In this document: positions 33,201-45,018 of the stretch, piece by piece
Position numbering within the stretch: the first letter of the stretch is position 1
How the letters are laid out: each line of letters opens with the position of its first letter
From: Sympetrum striolatum
Taxonomy: Eukaryota > Arthropoda > Insecta > Odonata > Libellulidae
Assembly (NCBI GenBank): GCA_947579665.1
Contig: OX388343.1
Coordinates: 103,421,657-103,485,656 of the forward strand
Direction: 5' to 3'
Length of the DNA: 64,000 nucleotides
The notes under the pieces: generated by a model
What the model was told of the DNA's origin: nothing
Databases searched by the model: none
Seen by the model: the letters and a program-made list of their open reading frames with translations, nothing else
Program-made: the position numbers and the translations under genes

Positions 33201-36000
33201 CATATTGATCATCGCCTTCCACTCTTTTAAGTGCGCATCGGATATCTTTCGATGGATCGCTTCATCGATTCGCAGTTTACATCGTTATTCCGCTGGATGT
33301 CCGAGAGAAAGCGAAAGGAGAAAAACAACCATTACTGCCGTCGTTCTCCTCAATACCATTAAAAAATGGACGTAAAACTTCAATTGGAAAATAGTCCACC
33401 CGTATAGTCTCCGTCTCAATTCCCAGCCGCAATTGACTCTTTCCCCGAGGCGCCATTCTCCCTCCGTCCATTTCCTCCAAATCCGCAATATTCCTCCAAG
33501 TGGCGATCGCCTCCGGCTGCCATCTCGGATTGGTTTCCATGAATGCCATCCGCAATTACGGGAGGTGCCTCCCCAGCGGCCTTCCATTTCTCATTTGTTT
33601 TACTCGCGTTTCATACTCTCTTTCCTGTATCCCATCATTGCTCGTCCCTTCTCCAGTCCACTTTCCCGTCGTTACACGCTGCCCACTGTTCCCCGAAGAC
33701 TTTTTATGGGATACGATCCCGACCTCAGCGGAGAACTCCAAAGTCGATGGCGTGCGCGCATAACGTCGATTCCGTCGTCGTTAAGCGAGGTTTAGCTCAT
33801 CGTCGTGAGCTTTTAAAGTGCTTATAGTTCACCTCGACTCCCAATTCGAAGTAGAGAGAGCAATTGAGGAAGAATTTGCGAAAGGCGCATATCCTCGTGG
33901 CGTAATCCGTTGGGGTTTGCTTAGACAAAGAGGGGGAGAAAGCGGAGGTGGGAGACAAATTCGAGGGAAGTTAAGAATTCGTTGCAAATCTGGAAGATTT
34001 GCGTTAGGCCGCTTTTGGAACAAAGCGAAGTGGAAATGACGAAGGCGTCAATTCAAACTTGGGCTCCATTTGTAAGCCATCCCGAGGGATTATCATTTGA
34101 GTTATCCTTTCACTTGAACGTGACGTCTGCCTCTCCGAGAGAAATAAAAGGATTTAATCAATCTATTCGGTAACGTTCCCTATCCGGTTATTTGAGGTAA
34201 TAGCGATTGCATTATCAGATCGGACCCAGAAGCTTAGTACGGTATGTTTTAAGGAACTACGACGCGAATTCCCCTATTACAAAAAAGTGAGATGCTGTGC
34301 TGACCAATGTAAGGCATTAAAATTGGTTACCTGTAGTTTGTAGTTTAAATCTTACTGTTTTTATACGTAATACGTAACAAAAAATGAGATGTATCTGGAT
34401 GCAAAGTTTTCTAGATGCAGTTCTTTCGAAAGGTACTTACATTCACCCAGCATGCAATAGTTTCCCTCGAATTTGATGTATCTCCTTTTATGAAATTAGC
34501 GTGGGCATTTTGGTTCCCCCCTTCTCGTTGATCACCTCCGCTCTCCGGTTTTAGTCAACCAAATACCGGTGTTCGGAGGTTTTCAGAAAACTACTCCAAA
34601 GCACAAGGTATCCTTCCCTATCTAAGTCTATTAAACAAACTTTGCTAACAACATGCGAGCCGTATTACACTTGAAATCAATGTGCGTTGATCTGACTTCG
34701 TGGAACGACATTTAACAAGTAAAAACTGGAAATTACATTTTCTAAAATATTAATAGTGTCATGCCCAGTGAATTTAGCATTACAAATTATTTTAATGAAA
34801 TTTCCAATTGGTTTAAATTTTACTTTCATGTTTGTAGAATGGGATAAAAATTGCTTGGTTTTAGAAATTCAGGAGACGTCCTTCTAAAATCTTTGCACCT
34901 TTTGACGCAAACTGTTATATTTTATGACCCTTTCTCCTTCTGTAAACAAGTGTATCTACGGTTGTGCAAGATACTGTGATATGTGTAACATTTAAGTTAA
35001 TTTACATCAAGTGTAACTACATTTCATCTCATTACCACTCTACTGAATATTTTGAAGAATACTTAACATTATTCTATACAATAATTTAATACAATCTTAT
35101 TTTCCCCAGCTCATCGTTTGCAATCCTATCAAGGCCTATGTCTCCTTTTCTAAGATGCTTTCAATGTAAAAAGGTACCCGGCTTTCGATTATGTAAATAC
35201 AATGTGTTTATTGAAAATGATAATATACTAAATTACACCGGAAAATCGTTTCAAATAATTTTATGTCTATCAAGCCTGATAATTTTATGATTTAAAAAGC
35301 TAAATATAACGCTGTTCAAATTATTTACCTACATTCATAAAATGGCAACTCGTCCTTGTATTTAATTACTCATCCAGTCAAATATTTAAATTTTCTCTCG
35401 TTTGAATTCCAAGAAAAGTTATAGATACGCTCACGAACATCTATCTTCGGTTCCTAACCTACAACCAACAAAGGTCCTTATGAATTCTCAAAAGAGAAAT
35501 ATTTAAATATTTTACAATAATAGGCTGAGTTCAGACGAACGATATAAATACGGTTTATACTCACAATGGAGGAATAATAGGTATTGTATCGAAACCTTGT
35601 CTCTCATTTCATCCCTCGATCTTAATTTAATTTAAGAATTATATGAACTCCCTTTCTATTTGTCAGAAACATTTTTCCATTTTAATGTCGACATAATGCC
35701 AAAAAATTTTACAATAACTGAAAGACTTCCTCTATTTATCCACTTCCTTTACATTCGGTGTGCCCAACTTTTTGTACTTGTACTATTTGAGAAGATTGAC
35801 TAAAACTGCAATACTGTGTCACTAATTGTAATAAGTTCGCTCTCTATAATGTAGCGTTAGGTTATGTTTGCAAGAGTAAATGAATTGTTAAATTTTTACT
35901 GTTCGCAATTCTCCACTTATAGTCTTGCAAAGGGTCTCTTTTGCAATTTTCGTTGTCTGTCAAAAATTTAGATCTCATTCCTTATCGTATATCATATCTC
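30273..36000. other. Long non-repetitive stretch with G+C-richer islands at about 31.05-31.6 and 33.2-34.15 kb
   Basis: This is the longest part of the window without a recognisable transposon. Two islands have clearly higher G+C and many CpGs compared with their flanks. In 33.28-34.17 kb several 60-120-codon frames overlap on both strands (33433-33795 plus; 33277-33555 minus). None shows a domain I recognise, and overlap on both strands is typical of GC-richer non-coding DNA. Possible meanings are conserved regulatory DNA or unrecognised exons; sequence alone does not separate them. Confidence 0.35.
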
Positions 36001-36004
36001 CTCT

Positions 36005-36085
36005 TAATAAACAGTGTATACGTATATCTTTATATAAGAAAGCAGCTTGAGCGTTGCTGGACCGATTTTTACTATCACAATTATT
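36005..36085 (+). repeat. Possible fragment of a GCTGGACCGATTT-type insect repeat
   Basis: TATATAAGAAAGCAGCTTGA followed by GCGTTGCTGGACCGATTTTTA resembles the ends of widespread insect non-autonomous DNA repeats, in which a TATATAA stretch precedes a GCTGGACCGATTT box. I recognise only this motif; element boundaries cannot be set. Confidence 0.25.
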
Positions 36086-38169
36086 AGCATCTACATGTAT
36101 ATATTTATATCCGTGTCATTTTTAATGATAAACTCAAAAACAACGGTGAGAATTAGAGTTTTAAAGAAGATTCATTTATAGCTGAAAATATTCTCTCATT
36201 TAAAGCTATGAATTATTATCTTTCTTAATCTAAAGGCATTTCAATATCGCGTCCATCAAAGGAAATTCAAGAGGACAGGCTTTCTGAGTTTACATTGAAG
36301 CACGTGTATCATATGTCCGTCGAAATTCGCCTTCCTTTCCCTCACATTAGACAGAGGTAATTAAAACCTTACACCTGCAATTTGAGGTAGTTCTGGGACA
36401 ACCGCTTATTAAAGCAATAGCCAACACTAAAAACAGGCCTCGTGATCTCCCCTTTTCAGAAAAGACAACAAAAGACTTGACCAGCGCTCCTCGGATGCAG
36501 GTCCTCCATTCGCATTCATCCCAAGGATGAAAAGGGTTGAAAAGAGGAATGGTGTGAGGATGGCTCTCTCTCGTCCGACTACGCTACTAATGACGCGTGA
36601 TACGGTTTTCGTTTCTTCTTTCATTGATTATAAGCTCAATGATTAAAAAAAGGCCCATTACCGATTTTATTCTCGTAAGAGATGTATGGATGCGAAACGA
36701 TATGGGATGACAGGATGTAAAAAAACATTTTGATGCGTAGAACACACACAAACATATTATGCCTAAGTTAATTAATGGTACGTATGAAATAGGTAGTTTA
36801 ATTTTTCATTTGTGGTGCAGTGTAATGTTTACTTTTGTTTTTCTATTTTTATCAACCAGTTCTTCTAAGTGAAGCGTTTATGGGAATCACCCTTCTTGAA
36901 AACTAAAGGTTTCAAAACGTATTCTTTTGGTGGAAAGATGGTTGTTGTCATATATAAGCTTCAAATTCTGTGAATGAGATTGGATGCAAAAATACGTCAT
37001 CAACCGGTGAGGATGCTAAATCTTGATTGGAAAGTGCAAATACCTTTCGTAAAATTTAAAATTTAATTTAGCATCTAGTAGTCCCCCGTAGGACATAACT
37101 TTTATTTCCTAAGATAAGACTTCTGCTCTTTGAAGGCGTGCGTTTTTGTCGACTTGTGAGGGAACAGTTAATTACTGCACCAATATTGCTCTGTGTATCA
37201 CATCGCGCATAGGGAAATATATATAATCTAAGTTTATAATAATATTTAAATAATAATATATGATGCGCGCTCTCAAGCTGTTGCTTGTAGGGAATATTTG
37301 TATTAAGGTTCACGCCTCCGATGCGAGAAACGTATTTTAAGTAAATATGTAAGTAATAATGGGATTAATTGATAAATCTGTCGTATGGAAGATTGCCGAT
37401 TGATGCCTTCTGAAACATTTCTGCTAGAAGAACATTTTTCATATTTTGTGTCAAAGCTAAAAAGGAAATTTCGGCCATATTTAATTCAATATTAAGGGAG
37501 TGATATTTCGAAATCAATGCGGCTGATCTAAGAAAAGTTTATAAAGTATTGTACGATCATATGATAAATGTTATTCTTCATTTGACTTCAAAAGGAATAA
37601 TCAAACATCGGCACAATTTGAAGAAAATTAGATGAAATCATGTACAATAATGGGAGTAAATAAAACTGCTTCTAGAAAAGGATTTTTGCAATGGTCGTGC
37701 AACGTTTTTTCAGTTTACTTTTATTTCTGATAATAAAATTTACGTTGAGATGTACCATGTTTCCAATAATCAGGAAAGGGATAAGCAGTTTCTTATCGAA
37801 AATTTAATCGGAAAATAACTTTCCTCTCTTATTTGTTAGTCCTTGATTTTCGCTTCAATTTAACATTTTTGAAGTTTCTTCAGAGAGGAGTGATTCAACA
37901 GTGAGCGTTTCTTTAAAACTCAATCATCATTACGTAGGCAGATTATGAATTCCTGCTTGAGAGGAAAACTGGTGTTTCATAATCCACCCATTGATAAAAC
38001 TATTAATAGTAAGAAAAATACTTAAATGTTTGAAATATTTATGGGAAACTTTTTTATGGACATCCTTTACGTGTATTCTTCTTTTTATTCCATGAATAAT
38101 TTCTGTTGAATTGTGAAACAAAGTTGAACTACAATCTTATCCTGTAATTCTTTCAACATTGGTCATAAT
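36086..38169. other. Unrecognised AT-rich stretch
   Basis: No recognisable gene, RNA or strong repeat; frames are short. Confidence 0.5.
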
Positions 38170-38695
38170 TGCATCTCAGAACTAAAATACTGTCTAGTAA
38201 TCTCCTACCGAAGATGGTACAATGTTTTCGTTCTCGATGATATCCAGCGCACCTGCCATTAGCAGTCTTCCTTTGGTTCTTCTTTGGTAATTGGATAACT
38301 CCCACATTAATTTCCCTGAACTGGTTTCCTTATTTAGTTACCATGTTCCACCAAGAGCAACTAGTCTAACTCCTCTTCTCCATGTTCCTTCATTTAGATT
38401 GTCCCTTGCTCAACGTTCCCTACTTTATAGACTTCCAAACCTTTTGAATTCCCTCCATAAACCCCTTCTGTCTGTCGTTTGACGCATTCTTAAATACTGT
38501 AAATTCCTGTAAATAATTTTCTACTTGGATCGTATTCTGTGCATATATATATGCTATTTTTAGTTTAATTTGTTCAATTTTTATTTCGTATAATCATGTA
38601 TATTTATTTTAAATCTATTATGTTAAGTGCATTCACTGTAAAATGGTTGCAGAACTGTACGTGAATCTTTGAATAAATAAATAAATAATCACGAT
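38170..38695 (+). pseudogene. Decayed LINE reverse-transcriptase C-terminus with 3' UTR and (AAATA)n tail
   Basis: From 38291 the plus frame reads NFPELVSLFSYHVPPRATSL, then LLHVPSFRLSLAQRSLLYRL and PNLLNSLHKPLLS. This matches the C-terminal LINE pattern: x-P-E-L-x-x-x-x-x-x-x-V-P-x-R-x-T, V-P-x-x-R-x-x-x-x-x-x-S-x-x-x-R, and L-x-N-S-L. Upstream, in another frame, AHLPLAVFLWFF may be the eroded ADLLFLxKLL block. About 200 bases of 3' UTR end in GAATAAATAAATAAATAA at 38670-38688. The copy is 5'-truncated and frameshifted. Confidence 0.6.
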
Positions 38696-40574
38696 TATGA
38701 ACTCCTCCTTTCTAGTATATTAAATCAAAGAAATGGCTAACACACTCTAAATGAGAGATACACAAAAATTAGAAGTCCACCAAACCCCGAGGAGTAGGCC
38801 CCTTGAAAATAAAACTGCTTTTACCTCTCGTTTAGAGTAAGGGAGTGTGTGTGAGAACCCTTACAATCCATAGGTTGGCTAGTATCTCCCACGCTAATGC
38901 TTCGGGCGTTGAGTGGCAGGGAGAGTCCTTTAATGAGCCTAAGACACCTCTGGAAGGGAAGCCGTCCATCAGGTGGCCCCTATCTCATCTCTTTGGACCC
39001 TCGTCACGATGACACCAGCTGTCCTCCATTCAACCCTAGCTGCTCTTTCCCCGTTCTGCACGTTGAATCGCTTGTTGTGACCATTCGTAGTCGAAATACG
39101 CGAAACGTTTGACAACTTTTATTTTTTCGTTCATATTTGACGCGTTTTGGGGCAGACTTCTTTCTTCGAGTCCACTGGAACACCTTTCGGACGAAGATAT
39201 GTCGTCCCGTTGTGCTGTCGGGAAACGGATGTGAACGGGATTAAGGATGAATATCTGACAACCAGGAAGTTGGATGCTCTCTTATACATATGTCAGAAAT
39301 AATTTTTACGAAGTTGCAAAAATATTATCCTGTGGATGAAATTCTAAGAGGAAAAAAAGTCTGTAAATGGAATTCTTTGCGATAAATGAAGCATAATTTG
39401 TGCTGAGCTTTTTCGAAAAACAAAAATAATTCTTATATTCATCTTCACCCTTTGATTTTGTGAAAAATGTATCTTTATTCAAATATGTTTTTGTTTTTAT
39501 ATTGATAGGTTAGGGTATGATTCAGTTGAAATACAATTTTATTAATATAACGTATGTATTTTACCATTGAATGAGAAGTTTGCATTTGCAACGTTTAAAC
39601 TTAGGTATATCATTCAATGTAGAAATTGTGTTTTAATAAATCAAAATCTAAGATTAATGCTTATCTAAGACTTACACGAATTGTAAAATGCTACTAAAAA
39701 TGTATCTACTTGAGTTCATTTGTGTTTTACTTATTTTATTACGACAGTGAAACAAGCTTGCATTCAGGTGAAGGAGGATTAAATCCTTCTCTCACGTTGG
39801 CCAATATTTCAATCATTTGGGCCCCAAACGGCCTCACAATGTTTCACTGAAGAAGGTCCAATAACTTGAACTGGGAAGAAAAAGCCATGACCGAAAAGGA
39901 ACGCCTACAAACTTATACTCTTATGCTAAGACATTTTGTTATTCTCAGTTTCCCCTTTTCGGTAAAATGATCAGTGATACCGAGTGTATTTGTTATTTTG
40001 TAGAATCGAGGCGTAAAAACCACTCTATCCAGAAAAGTCTTTGCCATTTATATAGCTAATAGACGACCTCCAGCCATGTTTCGGCTGCCAGTTTTCTATC
40101 CTTAGGGAAAGCGCTTCAAGAAATTCATAAAATCGGAGCAATACATTAAGTATGGGAATATCGGAATTACAGACTGATTGGGAAGGAATCCAAGATCTCA
40201 GTTCTCACGGAAGAGTCTCAATCCTATCCGATATCTTTCTAATGAGAGCTTTATGTTGACGTAGTGTAAAATTTATTGGAATAAATGAGGCAATAAGAAT
40301 CAAATTTTCAGGGAGACGCATTTTTTGTCATACTAAATAGTCTCTCGTAAAAGTAACATGTTGATTGAAGATATCATTTACGCGCCATTCTTACACGAAT
40401 TTCCGTTATCCAATCTCTAAATTCTATTAAATAAGGCATTTGGTATTATCAATCGGTTTATGTTTACTTCGAATGTTCCGATTTATTTTAATTTGTTAAA
40501 TCACTCGCTAAAATATAAAAACGAGTTTTTATATTTATTAGACCAATAAAATCCCTTTTGCATCTACTGCACAA
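38696..40574. other. Unrecognised stretch
   Basis: 38.8-39.2 kb is G+C-richer, with a 71-codon frame of no known family. At 39845-39880 CACTGAAGAAGGTCCAATAA resembles the ACTGAAGAAGGTCC box found near the ends of arthropod Penelope/LINE-like elements, but nothing else supports an element. A short near-perfect palindrome, AAATATAAAAAC-GA-GTTTTTATATTT, lies at 40511-40536. Confidence 0.4.
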
Positions 40575-40960
40575 GTACACTGCAACCCACCTTTCGGCGT
40601 GTGGCAGGGGATGCCTACACCTTGACTCCACTTACCCAATTGAGTTCCATTTCGGGTATTGTTCATGAAAAAAATTAAATCTTGAATCGATTCGTTCTAT
40701 CATCTATTTCCATAATCTTCGTCATCAGAACTCATAACATGAAGGACGCATCATTTTATTTACAACCTCAGAGAACGTCCTTTCTGTTATTTTATAGAAA
40801 ACATCACGTATTTGTTTAAATATTGTGTTCTAACGATTCCTAAACATAAGGTCCTTAAGCATTTGAGTAACGCTTAATAACATTTCGTAGCAAATCTTCA
40901 CAAAATTTTTAATATTTTTTTAACTTTAGTTTTTTTTGTATGATTTCCTGTCGAGAGCCA
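40575..40960 (-). pseudogene. Decayed LINE reverse-transcriptase C-terminus, TAGATG-tail family, copy 3
   Basis: The minus strand reads LLSVTQMLKDLMFRNR, stop, then DVFYKITERTFSEVVNKMMR, PSCYEF, stops, and ERIDSRFN. These are the same blocks as the copy at 6745-7080 (SITQMLQDAGWESLEDR, FREITFSEDVTDIMRPPCYM). The 3' UTR has the same CCCCTGCCACACGCCGAAAG box and CACTGCAACCC / GGGTTGCAGTG start (6745 has CCCTGCAAGCC). Multiple stops make it the most decayed but still alignable copy. No endonuclease or palm domain remains. Confidence 0.65.
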
Positions 40961-41271
40961 AATCTGATATTATGGAAGCCACATATTTTCTTTCAAATTA
41001 AAGTTAGGGCTCCAGCTTATCGAATGGAAATGCACCAAAAAATTCCTCATAAAAGAAGCACTTAAGCTCTTTGAATCATTTGACGGAGTAAAACTATCAC
41101 ATTCTTTCTATCCATTACGAAAATTCACTGATGAAAATGGATAGATAAGTATACTAATCCAAGGAAGAATCGTTGGAGGAAAAGTCTTCACAAAGGATGT
41201 GGAAATTTCAGAGGGTGAAAGTAATTTTTGTTTCTTAAAAGTGCTTCGACAGCTGAGGTCATTTCGCACAT

Positions 41272-41348
41272 GGGCTCCCACCGGGATTCGAACCAGGGAT
41301 CTCTTTCATTAAAGCCGAACGCTCTGCCTCCTTGGCTAACCGGGAGCA
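41272..41348 (-). tRNA. tRNA-like sequence (tRNA pseudogene or SINE head)
   Basis: On the minus strand it starts GCTCCCG and ends TGGGAGC. These form a complete 7-bp acceptor stem with one G-T wobble. The T arm CCTGG-TTCGAAT-CCCGG pairs at 4 of 5 positions and carries a perfect B box (GGTTCGAATCC). The A box is TAGCCAAGGAGGCAGAGC. The anticodon arm (TTCGG-CTTTAAT-GAAAG) does not pair, and its loop would read TTA as anticodon, that is, against a stop codon. No CCA is encoded, as normal in animals. Good ends with a broken anticodon arm point to a tRNA-derived SINE head or a pseudogene rather than a working tRNA. Confidence 0.6.
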
Positions 41349-42684
41349 CAACTGAAATTAATGCAAGTAATATTTTTTTAGTGTCTCATCATATCATAGT
41401 TTTATGTTTCAGAACATACGTTAAATATGTTCAACATGTCATCATAAAATGAGCTTTTATGTCTTGATTGATTTTCGTGCATCAGATAGCTAAGGCTATC
41501 TATTCTTACTGATGAATGCATGGCTCTGGAACAACACGTCACTGCTGGGATCCGCCTCTGGGTATTCTCTTCACCGATTTAGCTAACGTAGATAATTTGA
41601 TAAACTTTCCAGTCCATATCATGGACGGATACAAATTAGTGTTTCTATGGTATTATGTGAGTTACTATTTAATGGAAAATCCTTCTGGACCTAATAAATT
41701 TTCGAAAAATCGAAGAACGAGTTAGTATAGATGTTTTCAGCCGTAATAAAACTTTACACAGGAAATATATAGCATTACAATTGTTAATTTTTCATGATAA
41801 ATGGCAAATATTATCTTCCATTCTTATCTCAAAATGGAATTATAGTACAAATTTTCAATGGATATTCAGAGAAATTATATCGTGAGTTTACGCGGAAATC
41901 TTACTCCACGCGAAAATAGTCATTAGTTAACTTCTGTTAGATAACAGTAAAAATGAGTATAACAGAGTAATAACAGATGACCAAAAAGGAAGGAATGTAA
42001 TAGATATAGGGGAAGGTTGCCTAATTTGGACCATTTTTTATTTTCTTGTATCATTACTAATTATACAACCTCAAACTTTAATGCTGTAAAATATACTTCA
42101 TAGTTTCCCCTTTCATCCGGTGGTTTTATATTTGCAATATATTACTCTTGAGATAAATTAAGGGAAAAAACTGAACTAATGCTAATGGTCCAAATTGGGA
42201 AACCAGTTGCCCTAATTTGGACTCACAGTTTCCTAAGTTGGACCCACGCCCCTGAAGCTCCCCTATGCTGACTGTACAATCGGCTGACGCCCTTAATGTC
42301 CGCAGCCGCGAGATGGCAGCACTGAAGCTCGCCCTTTGAAACCATAATCTCATATGGAGTAAATGGAAAAAAACAGCACGATTATGATACGTTTTCCCTC
42401 TTTTTCTTTGCGGGAGTAGTATGTACCAAAGATGTAATTCAGAGTTAGTGATTCATCCATTTATAAGTACTTAAAACAATCGAATAAAATGGGCAAATTA
42501 GTAAATCCGAAGAATAAGTGCAGGTTGCCTTCAGGGCAGACCACAAGTAACTTCGTCGCTGTGAAAACATTATTCGTAGATCAGCGAAGTGCAATGTATT
42601 CTGCTTGGATACACGGAAAATAATTGATCCTTAATAAATTACCAACGTTACATCTACTTTCAACTAGACCTTTTCAAAATAGAA

Positions 42685-42790
42685 TCTGAAAAGTTTCCGA
42701 CATTTCAACATTTCTCGACATGTTTTCATGAATGTTTTCTGAAGAAGTCTGAAAAATCTGGGGTCGGAAACTTTTCAGACCACCCTCGTA
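42685..42790. mobile_element. Mariner-derived miniature element
   Basis: A perfect 17-bp inverted repeat, TCTGAAAAGTTTCCGAC, lies at 42685-42701 and inverted at 42763-42779. Read outward on the right, the sequence is ACGAGGGTGGTCTGAAAAGT, the terminal-repeat type of insect mariners, with TA beyond it. The outermost bases of the left terminus have decayed. With about 60 bases between arms there is no coding room, so it is an internally deleted derivative. It is unlike the mariner at 16-19 kb, whose terminus reads CGAGGTGTGTTAGG. Confidence 0.6.
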
Positions 42791-42992
42791 TATACATTTC
42801 CTAAAAAAAATCGAAGTTCCGGGAAATAGTCTCCAGGAAATGAGTAAACGGTCAAATATTGTTGAAACATACATAAATCCAAAAGTATTAAATTTTAATG
42901 ACTGGCGTGGACTTCATTTTATCTTGGGGAGGCTGAGATGTGAAGTTAGGCTATACATTATACAAACATAAAGGATAGAGTGGTATAAAAAA

Positions 42993-42998
42993 TTTATT
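42993..42998 (-). promoter_or_regulatory. Candidate polyA signal for the 97-codon ORF
   Basis: AATAAA on the minus strand lies about 120 bases downstream of the stop codon of the ORF at 43117-43410. It is in the right place and orientation for a 3' processing signal, but the hexamer is common in AT-rich DNA. Confidence 0.25.
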
Positions 42999-43116
42999 GA
43001 TCAAACATTAAGTTTTAGACAGTTTCGCAATTTTCCTTTTCGATACACTTTCTTTAAATTTATAAACTTTGCATGCTGTCTAATCCTCATAGTTACATAA
43101 TATTTTATTATATATG

Positions 43117-43410
43117 CTATGATTTCGCTTCCGTGCATGGGAAAGTTATCTCTTCATCACCTTCAAGTAACTCTGTAATTATGCACTCAAGCACATCATT
43201 TGTCTCACAGTGCTTTACAAATTGTTCCTCCTCTTTGAGGATGAAAGTACGAAGGTTTACATTAGGATGAACCAAAACCCCCATACTTTTCAGATTTGTT
43301 AACTTTGCTCCTGGATGGCAAGAGAATGACCCGGATGAATTAATGCTGTCTGGCAAACAGCGCACTTGCTGTGTTTCTTTATCTGGTGCAATACAACGAT
43401 GACAAGGCAT
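43117..43410 (-). CDS. Hypothetical 97-residue cysteine-containing protein inside a transposon region
   Basis: An ATG-initiated open frame starts MPCHRCIAPDKETQQVRC, continues through FSCHPGAKLTNLKSMGVLVH and FILKEEEQFVKHCETNDVLE, and ends LLEGDEEITFPCTEAKS. It begins with C-x2-C and has more cysteines and histidines further in, which could be part of a zinc-binding domain. The second half is acidic and looks helical. Unlike other frames in the window it has balanced codon use and is not low-complexity, and AATAAA follows. I do not recognise the family. It lies between the inverted arms of the 42-45 kb element, so it may be a transposon protein, the last exon of one, or a captured fragment. 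Expression is unproven. Confidence 0.35.
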   Translation of the reverse strand: MPCHRCIAPDKETQQVRCLPDSINSSGSFSCHPGAKLTNLKSMGVLVHPNVNLRTFILKEEEQFVKHCETNDVLECIITELLEGDEEITFPCTEAKS

Positions 43411-43543
43411 TTTTAAGATTAAGGATACCTTAAGGATATCTTAAAATTTATGAAAAGTCTTCAAGCGCAGTAACGACAATGAAGATCTCAAACTCACACA
43501 ACATGGTCGCACTTTCCAACTTACATCAACGTTACCGTAGAAA

Positions 43544-44343
43544 GGGGTGACTTCGGCCACGCGTGCACTGCTCCACAAATTGTAAATTTTTAGTACAATA
43601 AATTATGTAGTACTAAAATTTCATGAAGTAGCTATTTTTTCCTGCCCTTTAGAATTTAGATTGTCTTGACATATCGCCAGCAAATCCGTCTTGCTCCTTG
43701 CAACATTGACAGTACAATTGTCATTGGGAACTAAATTGAAAATCGTACAATCTCGAGACAAGTCTACGAAACCTCAGTCTGTTAACTTCTCTCAGTAACA
43801 CTCAGGAAGATGGGAAACATTTGAAGACAATTGGAGGCCAAACAGTGCTTCTTCGTGAAAAAGAGATTAAATTAGTGGAAGTGCTGTTAATTTTTTTATG
43901 AGTATTCGTGATATCCAAATTTTAGTACAAACGTATTTGAACAGTAAAAAGTAAATGTTCAGTGCTTTGACAAAAAATTCTAGAAATTGTTTGGTTCCGA
44001 GATTCATTAGTAGAAACAAAACACTGACTCTAAGGCTTGAAAATTTTTTAAAAGGGTTCGAGTGACAGTGAGTAAGTTTTCTACAATAATTTTGCATTCT
44101 TTTTGTTTTTGGAGGAAAAAAATTAAAAAATGCAAAAAAATTATTTTTCTATTGAAAATTTATAAATAAATTGGAAATACGTTATAATGAGTCAATAACT
44201 TCTTATCTCAGTACCTATTAAACAAAGATTAAATATAATAATAATTTAAAGATTTTAAAATATATTAATGGTCGTAATATTAGTCATATAGTTAATTTTA
44301 TAGGCGATATTTAGGAAACATATTTAGTGGCCGAAGTCACCCC
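43544..44343. mobile_element. Nested inverted-repeat element with GGGGTGACTTCGGCCAC ends
   Basis: GGGGTGACTTCGGCCAC at 43544-43560 is perfectly inverted at 44327-44343 (17 bp each), enclosing about 770 bases. A third near-copy (CGGCCAAAGTCACCCC) lies at 44515-44530 in the orientation of the right end. GGGGTGACTTxGGCCAC-type ends are of the kind found on insect pogo-like MITEs. No transposase is recognisable inside. No convincing target duplication is seen at the inner ends, so this could also be an inner subterminal repeat of the larger element. Confidence 0.45.
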
Positions 44344-45018
44344 ATCGGTTGGGGTGCCTAAAGCCGCTATTCTTTATTTTTTAAACAAATTCCGTTGTTT
44401 AAGAAAATGTTTTAGATACTATTTGCATGAATAAGAATTACCTTCATGTAATTTAAATTTTCTGAGCATAGAGAATGTAATTGAATGCAGAAATATTTTT
44501 TTTTATCTAAAAAACGGCCAAAGTCACCCCATTCTTCGGTACTGTTCGTCGCCTTTCAGTGATTTACGGAGATTGTTTTTACGGCGACAAAGTTACCTGT
44601 ACTATTCTGACATTATTTTCGTCACACTCACTATGTTTATTTGACCTCTTCGCCGTTACACCTAATCAAAGTTACCTGTGTTTTGCACATAAGGTGAGCA
44701 CCTATTCTTCGGATTTGCTAATTTGTCCGTCTTATTCAAATGTTTTGTATTCAATTTAAAGTACCTATTGATGGATAAAACAATTACTCTTAATTCCATC
44801 TTTGGTAAATATTACTCTTTATTACATATGTATCATAATCGTGCTTTTTCGCCGTTTACTCCATATAAGATTCAAAGGGCGAACTTCAGTGCTGCCATCT
44901 CGCGGCTGCCATCTTGCGGATGCGGACATTAAGGGAGCCAAAAAATTTCAGCAGTTTCCAGTCCTATACTTTCTAAGTTCGTGGTTGGACCGTATTTTCC
45001 CTAAATCATCTTGCCCCT

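Noticed and set aside
33277..34173. Cluster of 60-120-codon frames on both strands, considered as a gene
   Set aside because: The frames overlap on opposite strands in G+C-richer DNA, with no domain, splice pattern or codon signal that I can recognise.
41228..41452. Frame containing GSHRDSNQGSLSLKPNALPP
   Set aside because: It is the antisense translation of the tRNA-like sequence at 41272-41348, not a protein.
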